Of a stretch of 64,000 nt of DNA, positions 24,401 to 30,285 are shown piece after piece. The notes under the pieces were generated by a model. It was not told the DNA's origin and searched no databases. It saw only the letters and a program-made list of their open reading frames with translations. Position 1 is the first letter of the stretch, and each line of letters opens with the position of its first letter. Made by a program: the position numbers and the translations under genes. The DNA is from Symbiodinium natans. Taxonomy: Eukaryota; Sar; Dinophyceae; Suessiales; Symbiodiniaceae. The DNA lies in the NCBI GenBank assembly GCA_905221605.1, contig CAJNDS010002386.1, positions 310,001-374,000 of the forward strand, given 5' to 3'.

Positions 24401-27400
24401 TGTCAAACAAGTTCAAGGTCAGGTCGAAGCATCGCCAGGTTGTGATGTGTGGCTCTCATTGCCGTGCACCGAGTTCAGTCCGTGGCAGAACATGAACGTC
24501 CATAGGCATGGGGCGAAGTACGGAAAGGGTCTTCGGAATCGCCAAGAGAAGAGCAAGCTTATGTTCTTGTATGCCCGCAAGGTACTCGCAACTGCCATCG
24601 CAAATCATGGAAGGATCGCAGTCGAGTGGCCCAAAGGGTCCGGCTGGTGGGATCTCCCTGAATGGAAAGAATTTCAGGATGAACATGGTCTACACAAAGT
24701 GTCTTTTGATGGCTGCATGGCTGGAGTGAAGGGCCGAGAGCATCCAATCCGCAAGCCCTGGAGCGTAGCCACTAATGATCTGCGACTTGTTCAATTTCTT
24801 GGACAACTGCAATGTGACGGTAGCCACCAGCACGAGGCCGCCGAAGGCTCACAAACAAAGCAGACTGAAGCATACCCACGAGAGCTCGCTCACAACATCG
24901 TCGAAGCGTGGTATCCGCAACGCTACCATCGCCACATCCCCTCCATGGTCACGAAGAACTTAACAAAGCGGGAATGGAAAGCAGACCCGCGCGGAGTTGC
25001 AGCCGTGAAGAAGGAGGCAGAAGGGTTACGTTCTAACGGAACGTGGGATGATTTGACAGTCTGTCTTTTGTCTTCCTTGCGTGCCGATGCAAAACGGCAA
25101 AACCGTAAACTCAAAATTGCAGAGCTTCTCACATTATGTGGGATAAAACATTTCGAACTCCCTGAGCATGAACACAAGTTCAAAGGGAGAATCGTGTACA
25201 GGGGGGACTGCATTTTTGACCAGTTCGGAAACCATGTTCTTTTTGAAGACGTGGCTACCACACCAACTTCCTTGGTTGCCCTTAACATCGCATTGTTTTT
25301 CGGCTGCCAAGATGGAAACGCAGTGAGCCTTGCAGATGCCATTCAGGCGTTTCTTCAAGCTGACCTCGCTGAGGCAGGAGAGCCCGACACATGGGTTATC
25401 CTCCCCGAGGAGCTGTGGTTGGACACATGGCACAAAGCGTACCCATCAGGGTCGAAGTTGGTGGTAAGGTTGAAGCGAAGCTTATATGGCCATCCGCTTG
25501 CTGGCAAACTATGGCAGAAACACCTAGCCTCTGTTCTCACTTCCTTTGGTGGCATTGAGATGGATTTGTTTCCTTCAAACTTCATCTTTCAAATGGGTTC
25601 CCATACCCTGCTACTTAACGTGTATGTAGATGACCTAACGTTGTCGGGAGCAAAGCATCTTCATGCACAGTTTTGGAAAAGGCTGAGAGCGCATATCAAG
25701 CTGGAAGACGAATGTTACATCGAAGCCTCGAATGCACGGATCCTTGGCAGAGGTCACCGAATCCAACGAGGCAGTGACTTCACAACTCTTGTGCTTGATA
25801 TGTCTGCTTTCGCAGAGCAGGTCGTCGAGGCGTACTGCGAGCTTGCTGATGTCCCAAAGGCAAAGCTCCGTAACGTCACAACCCCAAGTTTGTCCGAGGC
25901 GTTATTGTCAGATGAGGACCTGCAGCAACCCGGCACACTGAGCCATGTAGCTGCAAAGGTACTTATGAAAGCACTTTGGCTGGGTCGGTTGGCTCGCCCT
26001 GATCTGTGTTTCATAATCGGTCGGTTAGCGTCACGAGTGGCCGCGTGGACTAAATGGGAAGACAAGCAGTTACTTCGCCTGATTTCTTATCTTCACGGTA
26101 CAACAGGCTTATGTTTAGCTGCTACTGTGAACCATCACGAAGCTCCCCAGATCCACATCTTCACTGACAGTGATTTCGCCTCTTGTCCGCATAGTGCAAA
26201 ATCGACGAGCGGGATCTACATGACTATAGGGTCAACAGATTTCCGCTTTCCGCTGTGGTGGGCATCTAAGAAACAGACGAGTGTTGCAAGAAGCACTCCC
26301 GAGGCTGAGGCCATAGCAATGGCTTCCGCCATGTTTGGTGAGGCCTTGAACATTCAGGTCATGATGGAGCATCTCCTCGGTCGTGCTATCGACGTCGTAT
26401 TCCATCAAGACAACGAGACCTTGCTCAAAGTCCTGGCTACAGGCTATTCGGCGAAGCTGAGACACTGCAATCGAGTCCACAGGGTCAACATTGCATCAAT
26501 GTCTGAACAGCTAGAGTCGCCACAAGTCACTGCCGTGTACTGCAAGAGCGAATCTCAGATAGCTAATGGCCTAACAAAAGTCATTCCACCTGCAGAATGG
26601 CCACATACTCTCGCACAGTTTGGCTTGACAGCATCCAGCGATGGACCCCACCTGGAAATTGCCGTCGCCGCACTTGCAGAGGCAAATCTTGCCGCAGAAG
26701 TCTTCGCAGGCAGTTGCCCAAAGGTCCCGACTTGTCAGCATCTGGTGCAGCTACTGACGCTGTTACCTCATGGTCCTGATAAGAGGGGGGCACCGGGGCA
26801 CGACTCGCATGTATTTTCTGCGGGCGCATTTGTCTTAGGAGGAGTGTTTGGCCTGCAGACAAACACACACAAATTTCAATATGCAACGGCGTTGATATGT
26901 CGATTCTTTCGACGTTATATGCCATCACACAAGTTCTCAAGCATAATCGTGCAGCAAGGTGTAGTCGCGGGGCTCCACCGAGACTCCAACAATGCAGAAG
27001 GCTCAAAGAACCTCCTTGTAGCGTTAAATCCAACAAGTGGACCCATATTGTGGGTAGAAGATGAGGAAGGGACTGTCCAATGTCCAAACGACGACAGCCT
27101 ATGGGGTCACATGTTGTGTAACCCTGCACTCTTCAATCCCAGAGCACGCCACTGCACAGTCCTGACAGGATGTGAGGCTTCAGAACGAATCGTTGCCATA
27201 GCATTCCTGATCAGAAATGCCGAGCGCTTGAGTCCTTCAGACCGCGCAACACTACTGAGCGCAGGTTTCAACCTGCCCTCAATCTGCTAGTCCAGTCTCA
27301 CCGTTCTGTCTCCTAAAGGGGGGAGTTAACTAAACTGGCCCCAAACCACCGTTTAGCTGTACATACCAAGTAGGGTTAGGAGAGCAGATTCGGATGACTG

Positions 27401-28713
27401 ATTGTATTTTGGCTCAAGGAAAATAGGCGTGCCCGTTGTGCGTCTTTCCTTGTCTTAAGTACCTTTGTTGTACTTAACTCCGATATCTTCCTGACTCAAT
27501 GCAGCATATCCGGCAGTCGGCATACATCTTCCACAGTCTGCGTGCCGTCTTTCGAATTCGGTCAGTTTTCGAAACTCCTTGTAAGACAATAGGTACTCCG
27601 GCCTCCTGTGGAGACATACGGTCATATGGTTAAAAAAGAATTACAAGCCATACTCTTAAATGCTGCTGTATGCGAGCTGTGCTGATCGTAAGCTAGGATT
27701 TGAAGTGGAAGCCCTCGATGGTCGCAGATATCACAGTTTCTAGACCGTCTAGACATAGCTCTTGTACCGGCAAGTGGCATTTCCCAGGGCACGCTCAGCG
27801 CACACTGCCACGAGAATGAGGACTTTCGACCAAAGGGACGGCTTAGGCTGGTGGTCACCCTTTTCAATGTTTGTTTCAGCTACAGGAGCTGCGAGACCTT
27901 CCTGCGGCGACGTGTGCGTTGGTGCTCCTGACGCACTTGTGCACATGCGCATTCATGGCAGTGGTGCTCCTTGTTTTTCATTGCGGCCTTGTCCTCGCCC
28001 TCGCTTCCATCGAGGAATCTCGTCCAGATCTAGGAATGAGAGAAGTGCCCCATCACTGTGCGAAGCTGCAACAGGTTCTTACTTGCTATCACAGCTGAGG
28101 AAGTCCTTGACTCGAGGTTCATGAGTCAGTCGCTGAAGTCCAAACACGATGGAGACTCGAGAGACTTATTCAAGTTTTTTCCAGACAGCTCTTTTCAATG
28201 GTGAGCAGTTCAGTTGGATTCCCCAAGTGAGCTCACAAAAAGTAAAAATGATAAATCTCACTACAACTTGGCACAACTTGGCACAATGGGGGCTGCCGGG
28301 AGCATAACCTTGCAGAAAGGTGCTGTGGAGGTTTCCCAGGCACGGGAGCCACCAAATGTGTAGCAACCCGAGCCCTCGCCTTCTCTACTAGGTCTAGTTA
28401 CTGTGCAGGGAGGGATCGAAGTCCAGCTCTGTGGAAGAAACAAAAGCAGCAAAAGCTTGCATAATTATTAGCACTTGTCCATCTTGCAGTCGCGCCAAAG
28501 ACACGGATGTCTGAAAATGCCAGGTGTTTCTGACTGCGCATGGCCTGGTCAGACTGTCCAAGTGGTTGCATGAGGACTGGGACAGTCATGTGAGTGACGC
28601 CCAAGCGGTCAAGCCATCAAGCCCTTTGCAGTTCTTGCAGGAGTGGCGGGAAGGCTCTTCCAGACAGCTGCGGTTGGTGACATGTGTGGAGCCCCTCGTC
28701 AAGAGAGGAGAGA
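15419..28713 (+). CDS. Class I SAM-dependent methyltransferase, multi-exon gene interrupted by a retrotransposon
   Basis: The exons join in phase. 15419-15466 encodes motif I (VLWDLGCGDGVVLIE, glycine-rich SAM loop). 16042-16088 follows (AARRCGCRCVGLDIDG, with the ribose-binding acidic LDID). 16311-16356 is CIATARQRAREANVE. 16467-16511 is ERCKWLRCDMLQLPQ, with the motif III-region Asp. ~27880-27945 is ELRDLPAATCALVLLTHLC (hydrophobic strand 4). 28632-~28713 is LQEWREGSSRQLRLVTCVEP, a strand-5-like block. All four junctions I could define use GC donors (GCACCT, GCCGCC, GCCTGC, GCCGAT). The intron after 16511 holds the whole copia element, in the same orientation. The layout resembles small protein-lysine methyltransferases of the FAM173/METTL kind, but the substrate is unknown. 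The 5' and 3' ends of the gene were not located. Confidence 0.8.
16720..16724. repeat. Target site duplication, left copy (CCGAT)
   Basis: CCGAT stands immediately before the left LTR and again immediately after the right LTR (27480-27484). A 5-bp duplication is the standard footprint of copia-type integrases. Confidence 0.95.
16725..16880 (+). repeat. Left LTR, 156 bp
   Basis: The LTR begins AGTTAA and ends TTAACT, so its ends form a 6-bp inverted repeat instead of the usual TG...CA. The boundaries are set by the identity of the two copies and the flanking CCGAT duplication. It contains ATTTTGGCTCAAG at 16807-16819, equal to the 3' end of the dinoflagellate spliced leader. There is no TATA box. 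Confidence 0.97.
16807..16819 (+). promoter_or_regulatory. Spliced-leader-like segment inside the LTR
   Basis: ATTTTGGCTCAAG matches the last 13 nt of the 22-nt spliced leader that dinoflagellates trans-splice onto nuclear mRNAs. The preceding 9 bases match poorly (about 3 of 9). The right LTR carries the same segment near 27406-27418. It may mark the start of the R region, fixed from trans-spliced element RNA. That reading is inference. Confidence 0.7.
16881..16896 (+). promoter_or_regulatory. Primer-binding site matching the tRNA-Asn anticodon arm
   Basis: GGTTAACAGCCTCAGG starts at the first base after the LTR. Its reverse complement ends GGCTGTTAACC, the conserved 3' part of the tRNA-Asn (anticodon GTT) stem-loop: loop CTGTTAA, then CC. 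The primer 3' end would therefore fall near tRNA nucleotide 40. This resembles the half-tRNA priming of Drosophila copia, which uses a tRNA-iMet fragment. It does not match a tRNA 3' end. Confidence 0.65.
16897..18059 (+). other. Retrotransposon 5' leader, no supported coding
   Basis: About 1.16 kb separates the primer site from the first plausible start codon. Frames are short and show no domain. A minus-strand open frame at 17788-18558 mirrors the first reading frame and has no recognisable content. Packaging or internal regulatory signals would be expected here but none is recognisable by eye. Confidence 0.6.
18060..19314 (+). CDS. Retrotransposon ORF1 with C-terminal HAD-like domain
   Basis: The open frame runs from 18040 to the TAA at 19314 (about 424 codons) but has no ATG near its start. 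The nearest ATG (18060, in ACCATGG context) reads MGWNDFF and is one base out of frame, across a run of seven Ts at 18074-18080. Residue numbers count from 18040. Residues 1-130 are helix-prone, 130-230 are Pro/Arg/Lys-rich with repeated 'RPKHKG' units, and 285-424 resemble a capless HAD domain. Motif I is ISLDFSGVLN (nucleophile D295), motif II CTS near 329-330, motif III K365 and motif IV HLDD (D385, D386). The usual second Asp of motif I is Ser297, so phosphatase activity may be weak or lost. This frame is not part of standard copia elements. Its role is unknown. Confidence 0.75.
18074..18084 (+). other. T7 run and CAG at the ORF1 start: slippage site or 3' splice site
   Basis: TTTTTTTGCAG lies between the ATG at 18060 and the long open frame. 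Loss of one T (T7 to T6) would fuse MGWNDF directly to LQAWERVT in the long frame. Alternatively, polypyrimidine plus CAG could be a cis- or trans-splice acceptor. Confidence 0.5.
19331..19379 (+). promoter_or_regulatory. Possible splice acceptor and start context for ORF2
   Basis: A short pyrimidine-rich stretch ending CTTCAG|G (AG at 19342-19343) precedes the ORF2 ATG at 19374, which sits in a good ACCATGG context. ORF1 ends at 19314, and the ORF2 frame only opens after a TAA at 19320-19322. The frames therefore do not overlap, and ordinary ribosomal frameshifting cannot link them. Confidence 0.45.
19374..27290 (+). CDS. Copia Gag-Pol polyprotein with methyltransferase-like and 2OG-dioxygenase-like domains
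   Basis: About 2,640 residues, unbroken. Numbering below runs from 19362; the likely start ATG is residue 5. Order: coiled coil 150-286 (Gln/Ala/Glu-rich); Gag-like region 470-705; Lys/Gly/Pro-rich linker; CCCH zinc finger C802-C810-C816-H820; aspartic protease D927-S-G-A; integrase zinc module H1213/H1217/C1224/C1227 and catalytic D1264, D1322, E1352; a Rossmann/C5-MTase-like insert 1640-1850; reverse transcriptase with D1992 (SLADAIQAF) and the YVDD box 2088-2091; RNase H from D2269 (FTDSDFAS) through the SKKQTSVARSTPEAEA region; and a C-terminal domain 2430-2642 with an HxD...H...R iron/2-oxoglutarate signature. The catalytic residues I can check are present, so the element may be competent. 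Stop TAG at 27288-27290. Confidence 0.97.
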   Translation: MAMSPETTDSSLQVSTSSTPPTQQARALSAVRAQEARVGESSSDSTPVRAVSTGRGRSSQPYALASSRNRSSSARMQALLPPPAYACEVASPAPASQPVSLAPGDGTTTPDVHLHQHVQRIAPELHLRQSRQELHLHGVDSRTHSQAVAAAQLAQAQAQNIQQDAQVFAQNVQHEAQAYVQVAKSEAQAYVQSAVTSAQHEAMQHAQEYAERVRAEAERQVQSVSEQAGQHLAQANETIASLQARNRELEEQQEEMMKRIAMIQAEMQSIKAQQQSQADTSHLHAERVSQASRAQDQNGTEISEALKALAASVGETMKELREIVSPKASKPKSKAKGSGLRNGTPSPKHKSPKVSATQGQRSAGVAAAPVPNRFGCFCAPRLPVFTGVGLPAPSRSKKGSSSDNPFNVFSTPKPPSVVHPPDPPMHYDIGSEHEEGEEEEEREDDPIIDVTDAPGEEEVDYEQDTYHNKDLRDLKIPALPSTAAGYRAWRNGVLTSFSSIDKSGNARILRWLQVALDPAIGDRQMRNLQVTSDGLPRLDAFLAAQLTDPKHLKGDYGVAAQAFTERAHALGVQPSGRALLAMLSRRFRVDRIRGATVSQQTLLAIQLEGFSQQQLQAFREKVEFCLNGFSPEAWPAESTLFSWLYSRLKHCRLLSRAVDKIKDSNPGSNKRTFAWLWSQLVELLDELREEANEESIRDTLIKPKAKAAPAPKKEERSRDKPDKPTPANPAPPAKTKGSGKDGKDKDGKGKGGKGSGKGADSQKTPNKPKAKSGGKGQGSKAEGKAPSKGNAPKATVPCLFFPKGTCNRGENCPFSHETSPGNKAPGSKTTGASATAKSSAAAVALLLPTTARGASVDGSSTPSKTTFWKRSGLSRFFQFVSGWFTVFSNICAPACPATVTPLLVASQHQHPQQGWFYHEWIADSGAGRSLESREALNEQGIPEDAYAHMAEQAPTVSFSTGNGVVDSGLMLGFEGSILGNNSAYLLDNCPSVKSLGELVETKSMPFVWLPGKLPMFLSSVEHVQVIEESAICADRVEGNVPIFREQVRFVSPSTVAMPGFMSDARKAKPLARTTIEPSRHTTYRPSPHITEESTLLELLQDPGVPSKTASGSRDPPPDSDDELKSRAKSSSARKPKAKPSPKDKVKGAKAPKPAEAAKAPEPPAPVEPEVPPPPLPPPAIPPGSGSDSGEDVTSERQKQLIKEASSMAHKLTHIPKNPYCEICQRSRMYRQRVTKKRAEPLEDRGDLPPVEQFGERIATDYIIPSKREHAVHVIRDEYSGALRAFVCARTAERAAQNLLTFVGARYKHLPNVLCKADDAKELIAAVSQIGWVHEATLENRFPHNAQLEREIRTLEESTRAVHLAAGFHVVPDLWHVSVQFAAQTLTVVPWQGKDKSRFEVATGSPFEGPRLPLGQLVHYRIHDPSRRHKFEATTAPGLFAGWRFEHGFVYRDVIWVLDYEAVKSKSIGYRDMIPVPYAEVHVPETETFPLKAAADLALREFQDPKLEAITALDIPFSSLSPADPPRRRAEYITLERILKFGATPGCKACTFDSVKHSPKCRARFDALIKADRIALTSKPPEPVPPAELPEGVGLHPSSEPAVEGLVAKVELGVTQVFVDVNRERVRQRKVQTLIGKDVLFEYACGDSSELSQAASEIGINSIRLCRSMIDLSNEEHVKQVQGQVEASPGCDVWLSLPCTEFSPWQNMNVHRHGAKYGKGLRNRQEKSKLMFLYARKVLATAIANHGRIAVEWPKGSGWWDLPEWKEFQDEHGLHKVSFDGCMAGVKGREHPIRKPWSVATNDLRLVQFLGQLQCDGSHQHEAAEGSQTKQTEAYPRELAHNIVEAWYPQRYHRHIPSMVTKNLTKREWKADPRGVAAVKKEAEGLRSNGTWDDLTVCLLSSLRADAKRQNRKLKIAELLTLCGIKHFELPEHEHKFKGRIVYRGDCIFDQFGNHVLFEDVATTPTSLVALNIALFFGCQDGNAVSLADAIQAFLQADLAEAGEPDTWVILPEELWLDTWHKAYPSGSKLVVRLKRSLYGHPLAGKLWQKHLASVLTSFGGIEMDLFPSNFIFQMGSHTLLLNVYVDDLTLSGAKHLHAQFWKRLRAHIKLEDECYIEASNARILGRGHRIQRGSDFTTLVLDMSAFAEQVVEAYCELADVPKAKLRNVTTPSLSEALLSDEDLQQPGTLSHVAAKVLMKALWLGRLARPDLCFIIGRLASRVAAWTKWEDKQLLRLISYLHGTTGLCLAATVNHHEAPQIHIFTDSDFASCPHSAKSTSGIYMTIGSTDFRFPLWWASKKQTSVARSTPEAEAIAMASAMFGEALNIQVMMEHLLGRAIDVVFHQDNETLLKVLATGYSAKLRHCNRVHRVNIASMSEQLESPQVTAVYCKSESQIANGLTKVIPPAEWPHTLAQFGLTASSDGPHLEIAVAALAEANLAAEVFAGSCPKVPTCQHLVQLLTLLPHGPDKRGAPGHDSHVFSAGAFVLGGVFGLQTNTHKFQYATALICRFFRRYMPSHKFSSIIVQQGVVAGLHRDSNNAEGSKNLLVALNPTSGPILWVEDEEGTVQCPNDDSLWGHMLCNPALFNPRARHCTVLTGCEASERIVAIAFLIRNAERLSPSDRATLLSAGFNLPSIC
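21765..21821 (+). other. CCCH zinc finger in Gag (domain)
   Basis: Pattern C-x7-C-x5-C-x3-H (CLFFPKGTCNRGENCPFSH), the single-stranded-RNA-binding CCCH finger of cellular proteins. It occupies the place where copia and retroviral Gag normally carry a CCHC zinc knuckle, between a basic linker and the protease. Probable role: binding genomic RNA. Confidence 0.85.
24285..24912 (+). other. Rossmann / cytosine-5-methyltransferase-like insert in Pol (domain)
   Basis: Between integrase and reverse transcriptase the protein has LFEYACGDSSELSQAASEIG (like motif I FxxxCGxxS), then VWLSLPCTEFSPWQNMN with a Pro-Cys pair at 1701-1702 (like motif IV PCQ-FS), then RIAVEWPKGSGWW at about 1752-1764, in the position of the ENV/ENP motif. 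The order and spacing fit a C5-methyltransferase-derived fold. The glutamate of ENV is E1755 followed by Trp-Pro, and motifs IX-X were not seen, so enzyme activity is doubtful. Confidence 0.55.
26649..27287 (+). other. Fe(II)/2-oxoglutarate dioxygenase-like domain at the Pol C terminus
   Basis: After RNase H the polyprotein runs on for about 210 residues. VVAGLHRDSNNAEGSKN supplies an HxD pair (H2539, D2541). FNPRARHCTVLTGCEASERI supplies the distal His (H2597) and an Arg 12 residues later (R2609). The HxD - about 55 residues - H - 11-12 residues - R spacing is the hallmark of double-stranded beta-helix dioxygenases. Members hydroxylate proteins or remove methyl groups from nucleic acids. The substrate here is unknown. 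Confidence 0.7.
27315..27323 (+). promoter_or_regulatory. Polypurine tract
   Basis: AAAGGGGGG abuts the first base of the right LTR (27324). It is the expected primer for plus-strand DNA synthesis. Confidence 0.93.
27324..27479 (+). repeat. Right LTR, 156 bp
   Basis: Identical to the left LTR on base-by-base reading, including the AGTTAA/TTAACT ends and the spliced-leader-like segment. Confidence 0.97.
27480..27484. repeat. Target site duplication, right copy (CCGAT)
   Basis: Matches 16720-16724 and directly follows the right LTR. Confidence 0.95.
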
Positions 28714-29914
28714 TTTGTCACATCTGACACAATGGCCTCTTCGGAGGGGACCCACGTGGATGCAGCACAGCTTGCCAGCTGCATACTTGTGGGCAACACC
28801 AGCTGTATGCGCATTCAGGAAACAGCAAAAACAGGATCGTGCGCAGGCGATTTGAACAGTTGTACAGTCTCCTGTGTTTAAGAGACTTCTCGGAGAAAGA
28901 TTATTGAATCATTGCATGTGCCCGTTCACTGTACGTGAACATTAGACGTCCTGTTCCTCTCCACACACCTCCACCGCGACATGCGGGTCATGTTCCGGAC
29001 AGAAAGTGGAAACATGAAGTCTGGGCGGAAGCCTAGACTTGGAGCAGAATTGCAACATGCGCTGTTGAGCTTAGAAGGCCTGGCAACAGAAGCAGCATGA
29101 CAATCTGCACAGAAGAGCTTCCATGGTTCGCAGTTCGCATGCACCCTTCAGGCACCCGTTGCAGCTCCGCAATCGGCTGAAACCTGTGCCAACATGAATA
29201 ACCCAACCGTCGGCGCCAAACCTGCTATGCAGCTCTCATTATGTGTTTGTCATGGTTTGTCTATCTGCTTGTCTGTTTGTAAAAATGAATGTATGTATGT
29301 GTGCGTGTGTGCCTGTAGTAGGTGTCGGCGCAGGCGTAGGCGCAGGGCAGGCGTAGGCCCTGGGCGTAGGTGTAGGTATGTGTGAGGGTGAGTGTGAGGG
29401 TGAGTGTGAGTGTGTCTCACGCAAGAGGGATTGTGAGAAAGCAACTGCGAGTAATATGAGGTCCCTGGACTCCGCAGTTGACTTCAACGAGCCAGACGCC
29501 TCTCGGAAAGCAGCTAAACGCAGATTCTGATGACATGTCCGAGCCTAAAAGGACAGAGCGAGAACCCAAGCTGCTTCCAACAGAGAGGGCCATAGCTACA
29601 GTTGCCATAGTGGTTCTGAATTGATGGTACAGGCACTTTTCGCGAATGCGAATGAGCTGGAATGGCCGGTCTGCCGGGACTTGGAGCGCAGCTTGTGCTG
29701 CACAGCGCAAACTGTGTAAGAATCGGTGAATCGGGCTTCCTGTTGAGCGTGTCTCTGAGTTTGCTGCACTGCCACAATGTCCCACGAAGCTCGTGTTGTG
29801 AGGTGCTGGATGTGTGGCGTTGCTTGTGTTGAGGTTGGGGCGTCTTTGTGGTGCCCCCGTTTGGGCAGGACTGGGCTTGTCAAGAGCTGCGCGTGTTTTC
29901 CAACGATGTCAATG
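28714..29914. other. No confident gene; later part of the methyltransferase gene may lie here
   Basis: No recognisable domain. A GT/GTAGGC-rich simple-sequence stretch is at 29280-29415. Readings such as 28740-28860 may be exons, but there is nothing to anchor them. Confidence 0.4.
29326..29412. repeat. (GTAGGY)n / (GTGAGG)n simple repeat
   Basis: Degenerate GGCGTAGGC units pass into GTGAGGGTGAGTGTGAGGG units. Open frames on both strands across it are low-complexity artefacts. Confidence 0.85.
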
Positions 29915-30058
29915 GCCTCGGAGGACGTCTCCACTTGGTCTGAGAGCCTGCCGCCGCTTCAGCTGACACGGGCAGAGGCTGAGGCCACACAAGCGGCTGC
30001 GCTGTCGAACGTCCTCACAGAGGACTTCAGTTGGCCTTGGACGAGTGGCCCATATTGA
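29912..30058 (+). CDS. Candidate terminal exon, unidentified protein
   Basis: The frame reads MSMASEDVSTWSESLPPLQL, then TRAEAEATQAAALSNVLTED and a short Trp-rich tail to a TGA. The Ser/Glu/Ala-rich content is coding-like and an in-frame stop follows. It could be the 3' exon of the preceding methyltransferase gene or of another gene. No domain was recognised. Confidence 0.45.
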   Translation: MASEDVSTWSESLPPLQLTRAEAEATQAAALSNVLTEDFSWPWTSGPY

Positions 30059-30174
30059 ACCAACACCTTCTTGGAAAAATATGTACTGAGCCCTTGCGGC
30101 ATGTTGCGGGGCTGTGGGCCTAAGGCCTAAGGCTCAAGACGGTGTAAGCAGGCACCGTGATGGTACCATGGCAG

Positions 30175-30285
30175 GAGCAAGTGGATCTCCTGGATGCCCT
30201 CGGTTCTAAGCTGTTGGAGTCAGAGGATGAGACCACTGACTCCATTGACCTCTTCGCTCACTCTGAGGAGTCGTGCAGCTGTTGC
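30175..30285 (+). CDS. Candidate exon, unidentified acidic protein
   Basis: Following ATGGCAG|G, the frame reads EQVDLLDALGSKLLESEDET, then TDSIDLFAHSEES. It is acidic, Leu-rich and helix-like. It lies 117 bp after the stop of the previous candidate exon. No family was recognised. Confidence 0.45.

Larger units (their letters stand above)
16725..27479 (+). mobile_element. Complete Ty1/copia-type LTR retrotransposon, 10,755 bp
   Basis: The element has direct 156-bp LTRs (16725-16880 and 27324-27479) that look identical base for base, a CCGAT target duplication, a primer-binding site directly after the left LTR, a polypurine tract directly before the right LTR, and two reading frames on the + strand. 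The pol order integrase then reverse transcriptase then RNase H defines Ty1/copia (Pseudoviridae-type) rather than gypsy. At about 10.8 kb it is long for a copia element because of a 1.2-kb leader, an extra 5' frame and captured domains. Identical LTRs, the intact target duplication and an unbroken 2.6-kilocodon frame indicate recent insertion. It lies in an intron of the methyltransferase gene. Confidence 0.98.

Noticed and set aside
25134..25433. Minus-strand frames within the reverse transcriptase region
   Set aside because: Shadows of the Pol frame, whose SLADAIQAF and YVDD motifs are clear on the + strand.
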